Positions 49,511-58,513 of a DNA stretch of 64,000 nucleotides are shown one piece after another. The stretch's first letter is position 1. Each line of letters starts with the position of its first letter. Source of the DNA: DATBFU01 sp035498405 (GTDB lineage: Bacteria; Acidobacteriota; Thermoanaerobaculia; UBA5066; Gp7-AA6); assembly GCA_035498405.1 (NCBI GenBank), contig DATKAE010000034.1:4181-68180 (forward strand). The letters run 5' to 3'. Position numbers and translations under genes: made by a program. The notes beneath the pieces are model-generated. The model was not told the origin of the DNA. It was given only the letters and a program-made list of their open reading frames with translations, and searched no databases.

Positions 49511-50890
49511 TCACGGGCCCGTCGCGTAGTCCACGACGATGTCCTCGTACAGCGCGACCCCGTTCAAGTAGTCCCGCAAGTACACGCGCTCATCATTGCC
49601 GTGGCGTCGCACGGCATCGAAGATGTTCATCGGAATCGGCGAGTAGCCGTATGTCGGGAAGCCCTTCTGGCGGAAGAGAATCGACGTCGTAAAACCCGCA
49701 AAGGTGGGCATCGGTCCAAACGGGATCCCCGGATAGTGCACTTCGGTGGCGCGCTTCAGGAGCTCGGTGAACCGCGTGGGATAGGGACTCGCGGGGCTGA
49801 CACCGCTCGAGGCCGATTCCAGCACCCGAATTCCAGCCGCCGAGGCGTCCCGGAGAATCGACGCGAGGAAGGGACCCGGATCCTCGCCCGGCGGCACGGA
49901 AATCAAGACGTCGGAACGGAAATTGCCCTTCGCATCCGGCGGATAGGCATAGGGTCGAAACCAGTGGATGCGGGGCTCGAGAAAGCTTCCGTACCGGTCA
50001 GGCAGCTGAGCCAGCTCGGCAGGGTTGCGGCGCACGCGATCCAGGTGTCGCAGCAGATCCGTCAGGGGCATCACGAGATGGTTGGCGAGCATGTCGAACC
50101 CGATCACAACGTGCGGGTGCGGCGCGACCGGCTCGCCGGGGAGACGAACCCAGCGCTTCGCGAGTTCCGACAGCGGTCCCTCCGCGCTCGACTCGAACTC
50201 GCCGGAGGCATACCCGGCCTGCACGGTCTCGATCCCCCAGTACCGAACGTCTCGGAGGATCATCTCGTCGACTCCCCCTTCGTTTAGGACCTCGGTCACT
50301 CCCCGAAACCATTCGGGACGGTGGGCGAACAGCCACGCCGAGCCCCAATGCTGGCCCGACTCCTCGTCCGCCTCGGCCAGGAAGAGGATGTCCTCGTTGG
50401 GGACGACACCGTGGCGCTTGAGCTCTCGCAACGCGAGGGCCTGGGCGAGGGCGAGAGACTTCATGTCGTAGGTGCCGCGGCCGTTCAAGTAACCGAGCTT
50501 GATCCGGCCCTCGAAGGGAGGAAACTCCCACAACCGCTCGTAGACCTCCGCCACGTCGATGTGGTTCAGGAGGAGGAGCGCTCCCTCGCGTCTCTTGCCG
50601 GGCAGCCGGGCCAGGACATTGCAGCGCCGGGGCGCGGGACAGACGATCTCGTTCTCGATCCCGTCGCAGTCGAAGAAGCGCTTCCAGAAGAGCGCGCCCT
50701 CTTCCTCCCCATTCCGGACACGCGTGTCGATCCGAATGTAATCGTGCAACAAGCGCACGGGCTCGAGCTTGAGCCAGTCCGCTTCCGAGCGAGTCGTGTC
50801 GGCCTCGATCCCGGTGCGCGGCTTCTGCTTTGTCGAGCAAGCGAGCGTGGTCAGGAGCGCCACTCCCAGAATCAGGGCGCTTCGCCTCAT
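49511..50890 (-). CDS. M20-family metallopeptidase lipoprotein
   Basis: 459 residues. Signal peptide with lipobox TTLAC (Cys18). Zinc ligands of M20/ArgE-DapE enzymes are visible: LLNHIDVAEV, RGTYDMKSLA (bridging Asp), AEADEESGQHWG (catalytic and metal Glu), and a C-terminal RRHGNDERVY His. A lid domain lies between, as usual. Predicted to hydrolyse peptides or N-acyl amino acids in the periplasm. The ATG overlaps the stop of the upstream YfhO-like gene by 4 bases (ATGA). Confidence 0.9.
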   Translation of the reverse strand: MRRSALILGVALLTTLACSTKQKPRTGIEADTTRSEADWLKLEPVRLLHDYIRIDTRVRNGEEEGALFWKRFFDCDGIENEIVCPAPRRCNVLARLPGKRREGALLLLNHIDVAEVYERLWEFPPFEGRIKLGYLNGRGTYDMKSLALAQALALRELKRHGVVPNEDILFLAEADEESGQHWGSAWLFAHRPEWFRGVTEVLNEGGVDEMILRDVRYWGIETVQAGYASGEFESSAEGPLSELAKRWVRLPGEPVAPHPHVVIGFDMLANHLVMPLTDLLRHLDRVRRNPAELAQLPDRYGSFLEPRIHWFRPYAYPPDAKGNFRSDVLISVPPGEDPGPFLASILRDASAAGIRVLESASSGVSPASPYPTRFTELLKRATEVHYPGIPFGPMPTFAGFTTSILFRQKGFPTYGYSPIPMNIFDAVRRHGNDERVYLRDYLNGVALYEDIVVDYATGP

Positions 50891-53262
50891 TTCCCCTTCC
50901 CCTCTCGACCCCGGACGAGGAGGACCGCGATCACGGCGCCCGCCAGCAGCGGACCGAACCGCGAAACCCGGCCTCCCGGAACGCCCTCCTGCCAGTCGAT
51001 CCCGTGTCGCCCGGCTGGAACCGGCACGGCCGAGAACGCCAGGTAGGCCGGAACAGCCTCGACCTCCCGCCCATCGAGCCGAATCCGGCGATGGCTCCAG
51101 TATTCGCGCAGGACGAAGAGCCACGTCGGATCGGGCGCCTCAACGGAGAGCCGCAGACGGGCCGGACTCTTCTCGAGGATGGCGATGCGGCCCGGGCGCG
51201 CCGAGCCCGATGCGCTCCGTCCGGTTTCGAGCAGCAGCTCCCCCGGCGCGATTTCGCGGATGGCGTCGAGGGCCGCCAGGGACCCGGACTCCTCGCGCCA
51301 ACGCGTCGCGAGCCGGATGTCGGGGAAGGCCGGTTCGAGAACGTCCCAGGCCATCACCGCGTCGCCTCCGACCGGGCGGTAGCTCGAGACCGCCTCCTGA
51401 CGCCGCATGCGGACTGCCCACCGCAGCGAAAGGTTCTGGAAGAAGGCGCCGGAATCTCGAAATCCGGCGGCGATCGCCGAAATGCGGCGCAGGCTCTCGA
51501 CTCGGGCGAGATCCCCGGAATCGAAGTCGCCGTTGAATACGGTCCCGCGTCCCCAGAGCGCGGGTGTGTACTCGGCCCAGGACCGGCGCGGCTCCTCGGC
51601 GATTCCGAGTTCCGAGAGCTCCTGAACGGGATCTGCCGAGCTCATGGGACGGTAGATGACATCGCCCAGAACGCGGAAGGCGCCGTGGGGGTCTGCCCGG
51701 ATCACCCGCCGCGCGAAGGGCGTCGGGGAAAAGTTTTCCGCGGCCGGACAAATCTCCGGGATCTTTCGACTCGCCTCGATCGGAACGAGCGTCAAGAGGC
51801 CGACCGAGAGGAGTTGCGCGGGGCGATTCGGCCGGGGCGCCAGGGCGAGGGCCACCAGGGTTGCCATCCAGAGGAAGCCGGCCTCGGCGAACGCCATGGG
51901 AAGCTCCGCCGCCGCGGCCGCCGCGCGAGCGGGTCCGGAGCCCAGCACATTTGTCGCGACCCGACCCGCCGCCGCCGGCCAAAGCGCGCACACGAGGGCG
52001 ACGGAGGCCAGCAGTCCTCCGACCGCCAGCAAGAGACGGTTGCTCCGGCCTTCTCGCCGGTAGGCATCGAACCCGATGGCCGCGAAGATCGCGAGCGCCA
52101 GCACGACGCCGACGGCGAGCTTCTCGGGATTTCGGAGTGGCAGCGGGGAGTGAAGATCTCCGAGAGAGCGCGGAAGCCGGCTCGGCAAGACCGAGACCGC
52201 GAGTCCGACGAGCAGAAGCACTCTCGCAAACTTGAGGCCCGGCAGCCGCCGGCCGCGGAGCTTCCCGATTGCCAGCGGCCCGAGCGCCCCCACGTAAAGC
52301 GTCGAGAAAAGGCCGAAGGCTTTCGCATTGAAAACGGCGGGCCCCCCCCACATCAACCCGGTCCGGAGCTCCCAGGCCGGCCCGAAGAGATACGGAACGA
52401 AGAACTCGAGCAGGCGCCAGGGGGAAATGGAAAAGAGCGTGACGTCCCAGAGTTTCATGCCTAGAACCGCGCGATTGGTCTCGGGAATCCAGAGTGCGGT
52501 CGCCACGATCTGGGGCGCCGCAAGCAGCGCTCCGAGGAGAACGCTCCCGACGAGACAGCCGAATTGCGCCAGCTGCTCCGAGCGCGTTGTCTCGGTGACG
52601 AGCCAGAGAGCGCCCGCCGCCATGGCGAGACCCGCCGTGAAGATGTCTGCAGCGAGCAGATCGAGCCCGAAGAGGAGCGCCAGCAGCGGGATCCGGCGGG
52701 CGGGCGTTGCCGCGGGGCGGCGCACGGCCCACAGGATCCACGGCAAGAGCGTCATGCCGGGTTGAATGTGGGGGAAGAAGGCGTCGGAGATCGAGACGCC
52801 CGAGAAGGCGTAGGTCACGGCGCCCAGCCAGGCGCCCGCCCGCGACGCGCCGAGCGAGGAAACGAGAAGCATCGTTCCGATGCCCGCCGCCATCCAGTGC
52901 AGGACCGGATAGATGCGCATGGCCAGAGGGAACGGGAGCAGGGACAGCATCGGACGCACGGGATAGAGCGCCCCGGCATTCGGATTGGGAAGCAGCGGGC
53001 GCCCTCCCGAAATCTCCTGGCTCCAGACCGGCAGGCGTCCCGCCGCGTAGGCGTCGTGGATCATCTTCTCCATCGGCAGGTTGTACGGGAGAAGGTCGCG
53101 CCCCGTGAAGTTTCTCTGGAAGAAGAGAGGGTCGGCCCAGACCAAAACGACGAGCATCGAAAAAAGGAGAATCGGCGGCCCGAGCCTCGCCGAAGGCCGC
53201 GTGGGAACGGCGTCTTGCGTCAGGCGCCGAGCTCCTGCAGCCGCACCCTCCGGGTCTTCCAC
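50887..53262 (-). CDS. YfhO-family membrane protein (GT-C-like), copy 2
   Basis: 791 residues with about 12 hydrophobic segments and a C-terminal domain. It shares long conserved blocks with copy 3, such as TGRDLLPYNLPMEKMIHDAY, SGGRPLLPNPNAGALYPVRP and RIYPVLHWMAAGIG. The last part has RHGIDWQEGVPGG-type beta structure before the final helix. Predicted sugar transferase acting outside the membrane with polyprenyl-phosphate donors. The GTG at 53262 overlaps the upstream stop by 43 bases. Confidence 0.88.
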   Translation of the reverse strand: MEDPEGAAAGARRLTQDAVPTRPSARLGPPILLFSMLVVLVWADPLFFQRNFTGRDLLPYNLPMEKMIHDAYAAGRLPVWSQEISGGRPLLPNPNAGALYPVRPMLSLLPFPLAMRIYPVLHWMAAGIGTMLLVSSLGASRAGAWLGAVTYAFSGVSISDAFFPHIQPGMTLLPWILWAVRRPAATPARRIPLLALLFGLDLLAADIFTAGLAMAAGALWLVTETTRSEQLAQFGCLVGSVLLGALLAAPQIVATALWIPETNRAVLGMKLWDVTLFSISPWRLLEFFVPYLFGPAWELRTGLMWGGPAVFNAKAFGLFSTLYVGALGPLAIGKLRGRRLPGLKFARVLLLVGLAVSVLPSRLPRSLGDLHSPLPLRNPEKLAVGVVLALAIFAAIGFDAYRREGRSNRLLLAVGGLLASVALVCALWPAAAGRVATNVLGSGPARAAAAAAELPMAFAEAGFLWMATLVALALAPRPNRPAQLLSVGLLTLVPIEASRKIPEICPAAENFSPTPFARRVIRADPHGAFRVLGDVIYRPMSSADPVQELSELGIAEEPRRSWAEYTPALWGRGTVFNGDFDSGDLARVESLRRISAIAAGFRDSGAFFQNLSLRWAVRMRRQEAVSSYRPVGGDAVMAWDVLEPAFPDIRLATRWREESGSLAALDAIREIAPGELLLETGRSASGSARPGRIAILEKSPARLRLSVEAPDPTWLFVLREYWSHRRIRLDGREVEAVPAYLAFSAVPVPAGRHGIDWQEGVPGGRVSRFGPLLAGAVIAVLLVRGREGKGK

Positions 53263-55538
53263 GCGAGAACGACCGCGATCAACCCGCCGACCACCGGTCC
53301 CAACCAGGAAATTTCGAGCCCCGGAACGTCCTCAACCCAATCGACTCGATGTCGTCCGGGCGGAATGGCCACCGCAGAGAACGCCAAGTGGCCCGGGAAG
53401 ACCTCGGCCGGCCCTTCGTCCAGCCGAACGGTTCGGTAGGGCCAAAACCCGCGCAGGACGAAGAGCCAAGACGGGTCCGGCGTGCTCAGTTCGAGGCGCA
53501 AGCGTTCCGGCGTGTTCTCGACCAGACGCACCTCCCCGCCGCGCGCGACCCCAAGGGCGCTGCGACCCGTTTCGATCGCCACCTCCCCGGGCGCGAGCGC
53601 CGGAAGGTCTCGCAGTGCGTGAAGGGCGCTCGTCTCTTCGCGCCACCGCTCGAGCAGGCGCACCGCCCCAAGAGCCTCCGGGTTCCAGTCCCAGTCCTGG
53701 AGAGCATCTCCGCCGAAGCGGCGGTACCCGGGCAAAGGCTCCTGGTCGCGGAAACGGACTCCAAAGCGCAGACCCAGCGTGGAAAAAAGGCTCTGTCCGG
53801 CCGAGGACGCCGCCAGGAAGGAGGACACCTCGCGCAGGCTTTGCATCCGGGAAAAGTCGCCCACGTCCGGGTCCGTGTTGAAGATGGTCGAACGACCCCA
53901 AAGGGCGTGCGTGTAAAAGAACCACCGGCGGCGATAGAAGTCGAGGCCGGCGGGATCCCCGAGGCTCCCGACCGACAAGGGAGAGTCCGGCCGGTATCGC
54001 GAGGCATCCAGGACGCGCTCGTCATCCGCGGGATCCCGCCGTTTGAGCGCCCGGGCAAAAGGAGTCGGCGAGAACACGCTCTCTTCGGGGAACGATGGAG
54101 CCACGCGGCGGTTCGCCAGAACGGGCACCATCGTGAGGATCGCCAGCGCCGTGCCGCTCGCCCGGGCTCGCGGCGAACGGAGGAGCTCGAGCGCGGCCAG
54201 CGTCGCCATCCAGAAGAGCCCCGCCTCGCCGAGAGCCGCGGGAATCTGCCGGCCCGCCTCACCGGCGACGGAGCGAGGCGCTCGGACGGCCGCCGCCGCG
54301 ACGCGGCCCACACGGTCGGGAAGCACCGCTGCGGCCGAGGCCAAGGCGGCGAGCAGAGCCCCGACCGGCAGCATCCACCGCGGGAGCCGCTGCGCACGCC
54401 GCATCTCGTCCACGGCGAGCCCACCCGCGGCCGAGAGAGCGAACACCACTCCGACCGACAACTTCTCGGGGTACCGCAAGGGCAGCGGCGAGGACCAGGA
54501 GCCCCACGAGGCCGGCGCCAACGACGGCGCGATGCAGAGCACCAGCGAGATCAGGAGGACGGATCGCAGCAGACGCGCCGCACGAGTTCGTGTCCTCGCC
54601 AGAAGCACGGCGCCGGCAAGGGCCACCGACCCGCAGTACAGGGTCGCGAAGAAGTTCCGAAACACGCTCCGGCCCCAGTTCTCCGACCCGGAGAGATCCC
54701 ACGTCGCGCCGAAGGGATACGGAACCAGGATTTCGAGCAAGCGCCAGGGCGACAGAGAGAAGGCGAAAGCCTCATTCAACTTCAGGCCGACGACCGCCCG
54801 GCGCGTGTGCGGTATCCAGAGCGCCGTGGCGAGGATCTGGGGAGCGGCGAGAAGAGCCGCCAGCGCCAGCGCTTCCGTCAGGCGCAGCGCCTCCGACCGA
54901 CGCGTCCGGGACTCGGGCTCGAACAGAATCCAGACCAAGGATCCCAGAAAGGCGAGTCCGACCGTGAAGACGTCACCGGCCAGAAAATCGAGGCCGTAGA
55001 GGAGCGCCAGAAGCGGCACCTTCCCCGCCCCGGCCGGGCGCGCCGTGGCCCAGACGATCCAGGGAAGCAGCGCCATCCCCGGCTGATAATTGGTGTAGAA
55101 GACCTCCGAGACGCCCACTCCAGAGAAGACGTAGCCCACGGCGGCGACCCAGGCTCCCGCCATCGACGCGCCCAGCACCCGCAGCAGGAGCATCATCCCG
55201 ATCCCGGCTGCAATCCAGTGCAGCACCGGATAGATCCGGAAGGCCGCCGGGAAGGAGAGGCGCGACAGGGCGGGACGCAGCGGATAGAGCGCGCCGCAAT
55301 TGGGATCGGACAGAAGCGGACGGCCGCCGGAGACCTCCGAGAACCACACCGGCAACCTTCCGCGCTCGTAGGCGTCGTGAATCGCCTTCTCGACCGGGAG
55401 GTTGTAGGGCAGCAGGTCACGACCCGCGAAATTGCGGTGGTTGAACAAAGGGTCCGCGTAAATCGCGGTGACGAGGAGCGCGAACAGCACACCGACCATC
55501 AGGCGTCCGGCGAGCGGTCGCTTCTCTCCCTTCGTCAT
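53220..55538 (-). CDS. YfhO-family membrane protein (GT-C-like), copy 3
   Basis: 772 residues from the ATG giving MTKGEKRPLAG. It is a clear paralogue of copy 2, sharing AGRDLLPYNLPVEKAIHDAY, SGGRPLLSDPNCGALYPLRP, RIYPVLHWIAAGIG and NYQPGMALLPWIVWA, with drift between. The two probably arose by tandem duplication and then diverged. TATCCT lies 15 bases before the ATG. First gene of the copy 3 - copy 2 - M20 series, which is coupled by overlaps. Confidence 0.9.
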   Translation of the reverse strand: MTKGEKRPLAGRLMVGVLFALLVTAIYADPLFNHRNFAGRDLLPYNLPVEKAIHDAYERGRLPVWFSEVSGGRPLLSDPNCGALYPLRPALSRLSFPAAFRIYPVLHWIAAGIGMMLLLRVLGASMAGAWVAAVGYVFSGVGVSEVFYTNYQPGMALLPWIVWATARPAGAGKVPLLALLYGLDFLAGDVFTVGLAFLGSLVWILFEPESRTRRSEALRLTEALALAALLAAPQILATALWIPHTRRAVVGLKLNEAFAFSLSPWRLLEILVPYPFGATWDLSGSENWGRSVFRNFFATLYCGSVALAGAVLLARTRTRAARLLRSVLLISLVLCIAPSLAPASWGSWSSPLPLRYPEKLSVGVVFALSAAGGLAVDEMRRAQRLPRWMLPVGALLAALASAAAVLPDRVGRVAAAAVRAPRSVAGEAGRQIPAALGEAGLFWMATLAALELLRSPRARASGTALAILTMVPVLANRRVAPSFPEESVFSPTPFARALKRRDPADDERVLDASRYRPDSPLSVGSLGDPAGLDFYRRRWFFYTHALWGRSTIFNTDPDVGDFSRMQSLREVSSFLAASSAGQSLFSTLGLRFGVRFRDQEPLPGYRRFGGDALQDWDWNPEALGAVRLLERWREETSALHALRDLPALAPGEVAIETGRSALGVARGGEVRLVENTPERLRLELSTPDPSWLFVLRGFWPYRTVRLDEGPAEVFPGHLAFSAVAIPPGRHRVDWVEDVPGLEISWLGPVVGGLIAVVLAWKTRRVRLQELGA

Positions 55539-55623
55539 GCGGCCTGTGCGGTTAGGATAGAGCATCGGCCAGCGACTGCAAAATCGGTTCGGCGCGGCGC
55601 CGCTCGCTTTCGCGCTCCTGGGC

Positions 55624-57072
55624 TTGGCCGTCGCCGCGCGATTGGGACTCGCCGTGGCCCGGCCCCTCTGGCACGACGAGATTTTCACCGTCTGGATCTC
55701 GCGACTTCCCTTCGCCTCGCAGCTGGCGGCCCTCCGCGCGGATTCCGGCCCGCCGTTGTTCTATCTGCTGGAGAGGCCGATCGTCCTCGGCGCGGAGGCC
55801 GGAGGGATCACCGATCGGGCCGCTCGCTTGTTGCCCTTCCTCGCCGCCCTTCTCGTCTTCGCCGGGGCACGCGCGCTCCCTCGGGGCCGGGAGCGCACGC
55901 TCTTCCTCGTCCTGGTCGCGACCTCTCCCCTCCTGCTGCTCTTCGCCGCCGAGGCGCGCGCCTATGCCCTCCTGGCGCTCGTCGATTTCGCCCTGTATGG
56001 GCTTGCCGCTTGCGACCGTCCGACGAGGCGTCGGCTGGTCGCGGTCGCCGCTGGCACCGTCGCGGCGCTCTACCTGCACTACCTCGCGGCATTCTTCGTC
56101 GCCTCGTTGGGTCTGCTGCTGGCCGCTCGCCGCCGGTGGAGTTCGGTCGGGGCGCTCCTCACCGGCACGATTCTTTTTCTGCCCTGGCTGCCGATCCTCC
56201 GCAGCCAGCCGCAGGAAGCCGTCTCCTGGATTCGCCAAGAGCCGGGTCGGTCCGCCCTCGGTTTCCTCTCGGCCCTCGGAGGCGCGGGCTTCATTCCGGC
56301 GCCCTTCGGGCCACCGCTGCCCGGCTGGCTTCTGGCGGTCGGCATCGCTGCCGCTCTTCTCGCTCTGGCTGCACTCGGGCGGACACTGACGACGCGTTCG
56401 GAGGAGGGTGACGCGTCCGCGGTGTCTCTGCTCTGCCTGGCGGCGATCCTCGGGGCGAGTGTCTTTCGTCCTGTCGCCTTCCCGGGCCGGTCAGAGATGG
56501 CGGTGATGCCCGTTTGGCTCTTCGCCATTGCCGCCGCCGCGAGACGGAGTCGCCTCGGGCATGCGGCGGCGGTCGCGGTCGCAGCCGTCGGCGCGATGTC
56601 CGCAGTGTTCCTTCTCGTGCGCGCGCCGCGAGCGTCCTCCGATTCCCGTCCCTTGCTCGAAGCCGTGGTCCAGAGGGCGCGCCCGGGAGACGTCCTGGTT
56701 GCCGGCGCCGGGTTCTATCTCCCGGCACGCCTGAGCGTCGACCGTCGCGAGATCCCCGTTACGCTCTGGTCCTTTCCGCCGGAACTCGAGCGGCATCCCG
56801 GATGGTTTCGGCCCGCGCCGCCGACTCCTGCCGATGGCCGGTGGCTCGCGGAAAAGCTCGCCGCCGCCCCACGGGATCAGAGAGTCTTCTTCCTTCTTCA
56901 TCCTCTCTACGCCACGCGAACTCTCGGCGAGTTACTCGCGGCCCACGGCCGCGCCGTCACCCTCGAGATCCAACCCAACGGCCTGCTGCTCCTCTGGACG
57001 GCCGCCGGGACGGCGCCCGGCCGCCTCTCCGGCGGGCCCGCCCCGGCCTCCCCAGGGCAGCGGCGACTCTGA
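55624..57072 (+). CDS. GT-C family membrane glycosyltransferase
   Basis: 482 residues from TTG, with about ten hydrophobic segments. PLWHDEIFTVWISRLPF near the start is the GT-C loop-1 motif with an Asp-Glu pair, followed by GPPLFYLLERP and EARAYALLALVDF, typical of PMT/ArnT-like (GT39/GT83) families. A C-terminal soluble domain carries RPGDVLVAGAGFYLP. The frame is open upstream to a TAG at 55558, adding a hydrophobic first segment (APLAFALLGLAVAAR), but has no ATG, GTG or TTG there. The real start may be CTG 55576. Divergent from YfhO copy 3. Confidence 0.8.
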   Translation: MAVAARLGLAVARPLWHDEIFTVWISRLPFASQLAALRADSGPPLFYLLERPIVLGAEAGGITDRAARLLPFLAALLVFAGARALPRGRERTLFLVLVATSPLLLLFAAEARAYALLALVDFALYGLAACDRPTRRRLVAVAAGTVAALYLHYLAAFFVASLGLLLAARRRWSSVGALLTGTILFLPWLPILRSQPQEAVSWIRQEPGRSALGFLSALGGAGFIPAPFGPPLPGWLLAVGIAAALLALAALGRTLTTRSEEGDASAVSLLCLAAILGASVFRPVAFPGRSEMAVMPVWLFAIAAAARRSRLGHAAAVAVAAVGAMSAVFLLVRAPRASSDSRPLLEAVVQRARPGDVLVAGAGFYLPARLSVDRREIPVTLWSFPPELERHPGWFRPAPPTPADGRWLAEKLAAAPRDQRVFFLLHPLYATRTLGELLAAHGRAVTLEIQPNGLLLLWTAAGTAPGRLSGGPAPASPGQRRL

Positions 57073-57112
57073 GGCATCCGGTGCGGGGCCCGTCGCACCG
57101 CGTGCGATGCGC

Positions 57113-58513
57113 CTAGGCCTCCGGCTTCCGAGCGACGGCGAGCAACGACATTCCGAAGGAGGGGGGATTCTCCTCCTCCCGCCGCAGAAGCGGCAGCATC
57201 AGCTTGAACGCGCGCAACTGGCTCTTCGGCAGAATCCGGCGGCGCAGGAGGCGGCCGTTGACGTACCAGCCGAAGACCCCCGGGCGATTGACGAAGCGGC
57301 AGTCCTCGAGGGTGAAGCCCGAGAGACGGAGCTTCTCTTCGAGCTCGGCCCTCTCGTACCGCCGGAAGTGCCGCAGATGTGCGTCGAGGCTGCCGTAGAG
57401 CCACGAGAGCGCCGGAACGAGCAGCACCAAACGCCCTCCGCCTTGCAGAACCGCGTACATGTCGGAGAGCGCCTTCCCGTCCTCCTCGATGTGCTCGAGC
57501 ACGTTGCAGCAGACGATCGTGTCGAGCCGCTCGGCCAGCAACTCCGCGCGGGCGGCCGGCTCCAGCGGAAACCGGTACGACGCAATGTGCACCGACGGGT
57601 CATCCCGGAAAGCGCCCCGGAGGTACTCGACGGCGACCGGATCGAGGTCGGAAGCGATGACGAGCTCGCGTCCCCGGAAGTAGCGCGTCAGGTTTCCGAA
57701 ACCCGCGCCGATCTCGAGGATCCGTCGGCCGAGAGCCGCCGAGAAGCGCTCGACGAGCCAGCGGTTGTAGGGCTCGAGTTTCGCCATCCTCGCGAGCGTG
57801 ACGTGCCCGACGTTTCGCGGATCCTCGGCCTCTCGCAAGGAGTGCTTCACGATGGTCCAGAGCGCCGCGAAGCCGTCCTGGAAACCGATCTTCTTTCCCT
57901 CCTCGTACGTCCGCCCGTAGTACGAGATCGGGACCTCGTAGATTCGGTAGCCGCGGCGGGCCACCTTCGCGGTGATCTCGGGCTCGATCCCGAAACGCGG
58001 CGACTCGATCGTCAGCGACTGGACGACCTCGCGCCGGAACATCTTGTAGCAGGTCTCCATGTCGGTCAGGTTCAAGTTGGTGAACATGTTGGAGACGAGC
58101 GTCAAGAGGCGGTTGCCGATCGTGTGCCAGAAGTAAAGAACGCGCCGGGGCCCGCCTCCCAAGAACCGAGAGCCGTAGACGACGTCGGCGTGCCCGTCCT
58201 CGATTGGCTGGAGCAACTTCAGGTACTCCTGCGGGTCGTACTCGAGGTCCGCGTCCTGGACGACGACGACGTCCCCCGACGCGTAGCGAAAGCCGACGGA
58301 GACCGCCGCGCCTTTTCCCTGGTTTTGCGGCTGCAGAAAGACGCGGATGCCCTCGCGCCCATCCAGCTCCCGGAGAATGTCGCGCGTGCCGTCGGTCGAG
58401 CCGTCGTCGACGATCAGGATTTCCTTCTCGACCGGGACCGCCTGGACGAGCCGGACGATCTCGCGGATCGTCTTGGACTCGTTGTACACGGGCATGACGA
58501 CGGAAAGCTTCAT
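57113..58513 (-). CDS. Bifunctional GT2 glycosyltransferase / SAM-methyltransferase
   Basis: 466 residues in two domains. Residues 1 to about 230 are a dolichol-phosphate mannosyltransferase-like GT2: SVVMPVYNESKTIREIVRL, ILIVDDGSTDGTRDIL, QDADLEYDP (DxD), GSRFLGGGPRR, DMETCYKMFR and YYGRTYEEGKKIG. Residues about 255-466 are a class I methyltransferase: RRILEIGAGFGNLT, DTIVCCNVLEHIEEDG and LQGGGRLVLLVPAL. The first part probably makes a polyprenyl-phosphate sugar; the second may methylate the lipid-linked sugar. The ATG overlaps the stop of the upstream GT-C gene (ATGA). Confidence 0.92.
   Translation of the reverse strand: MKLSVVMPVYNESKTIREIVRLVQAVPVEKEILIVDDGSTDGTRDILRELDGREGIRVFLQPQNQGKGAAVSVGFRYASGDVVVVQDADLEYDPQEYLKLLQPIEDGHADVVYGSRFLGGGPRRVLYFWHTIGNRLLTLVSNMFTNLNLTDMETCYKMFRREVVQSLTIESPRFGIEPEITAKVARRGYRIYEVPISYYGRTYEEGKKIGFQDGFAALWTIVKHSLREAEDPRNVGHVTLARMAKLEPYNRWLVERFSAALGRRILEIGAGFGNLTRYFRGRELVIASDLDPVAVEYLRGAFRDDPSVHIASYRFPLEPAARAELLAERLDTIVCCNVLEHIEEDGKALSDMYAVLQGGGRLVLLVPALSWLYGSLDAHLRHFRRYERAELEEKLRLSGFTLEDCRFVNRPGVFGWYVNGRLLRRRILPKSQLRAFKLMLPLLRREEENPPSFGMSLLAVARKPEA

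Noticed and set aside
53349..56411. 1020-codon open frame on the plus strand
   Set aside because: Antisense to YfhO copy 3 and running into the GT-C gene in a different frame; Arg/Gly-rich composition typical of high-GC shadow frames, no domain pattern.
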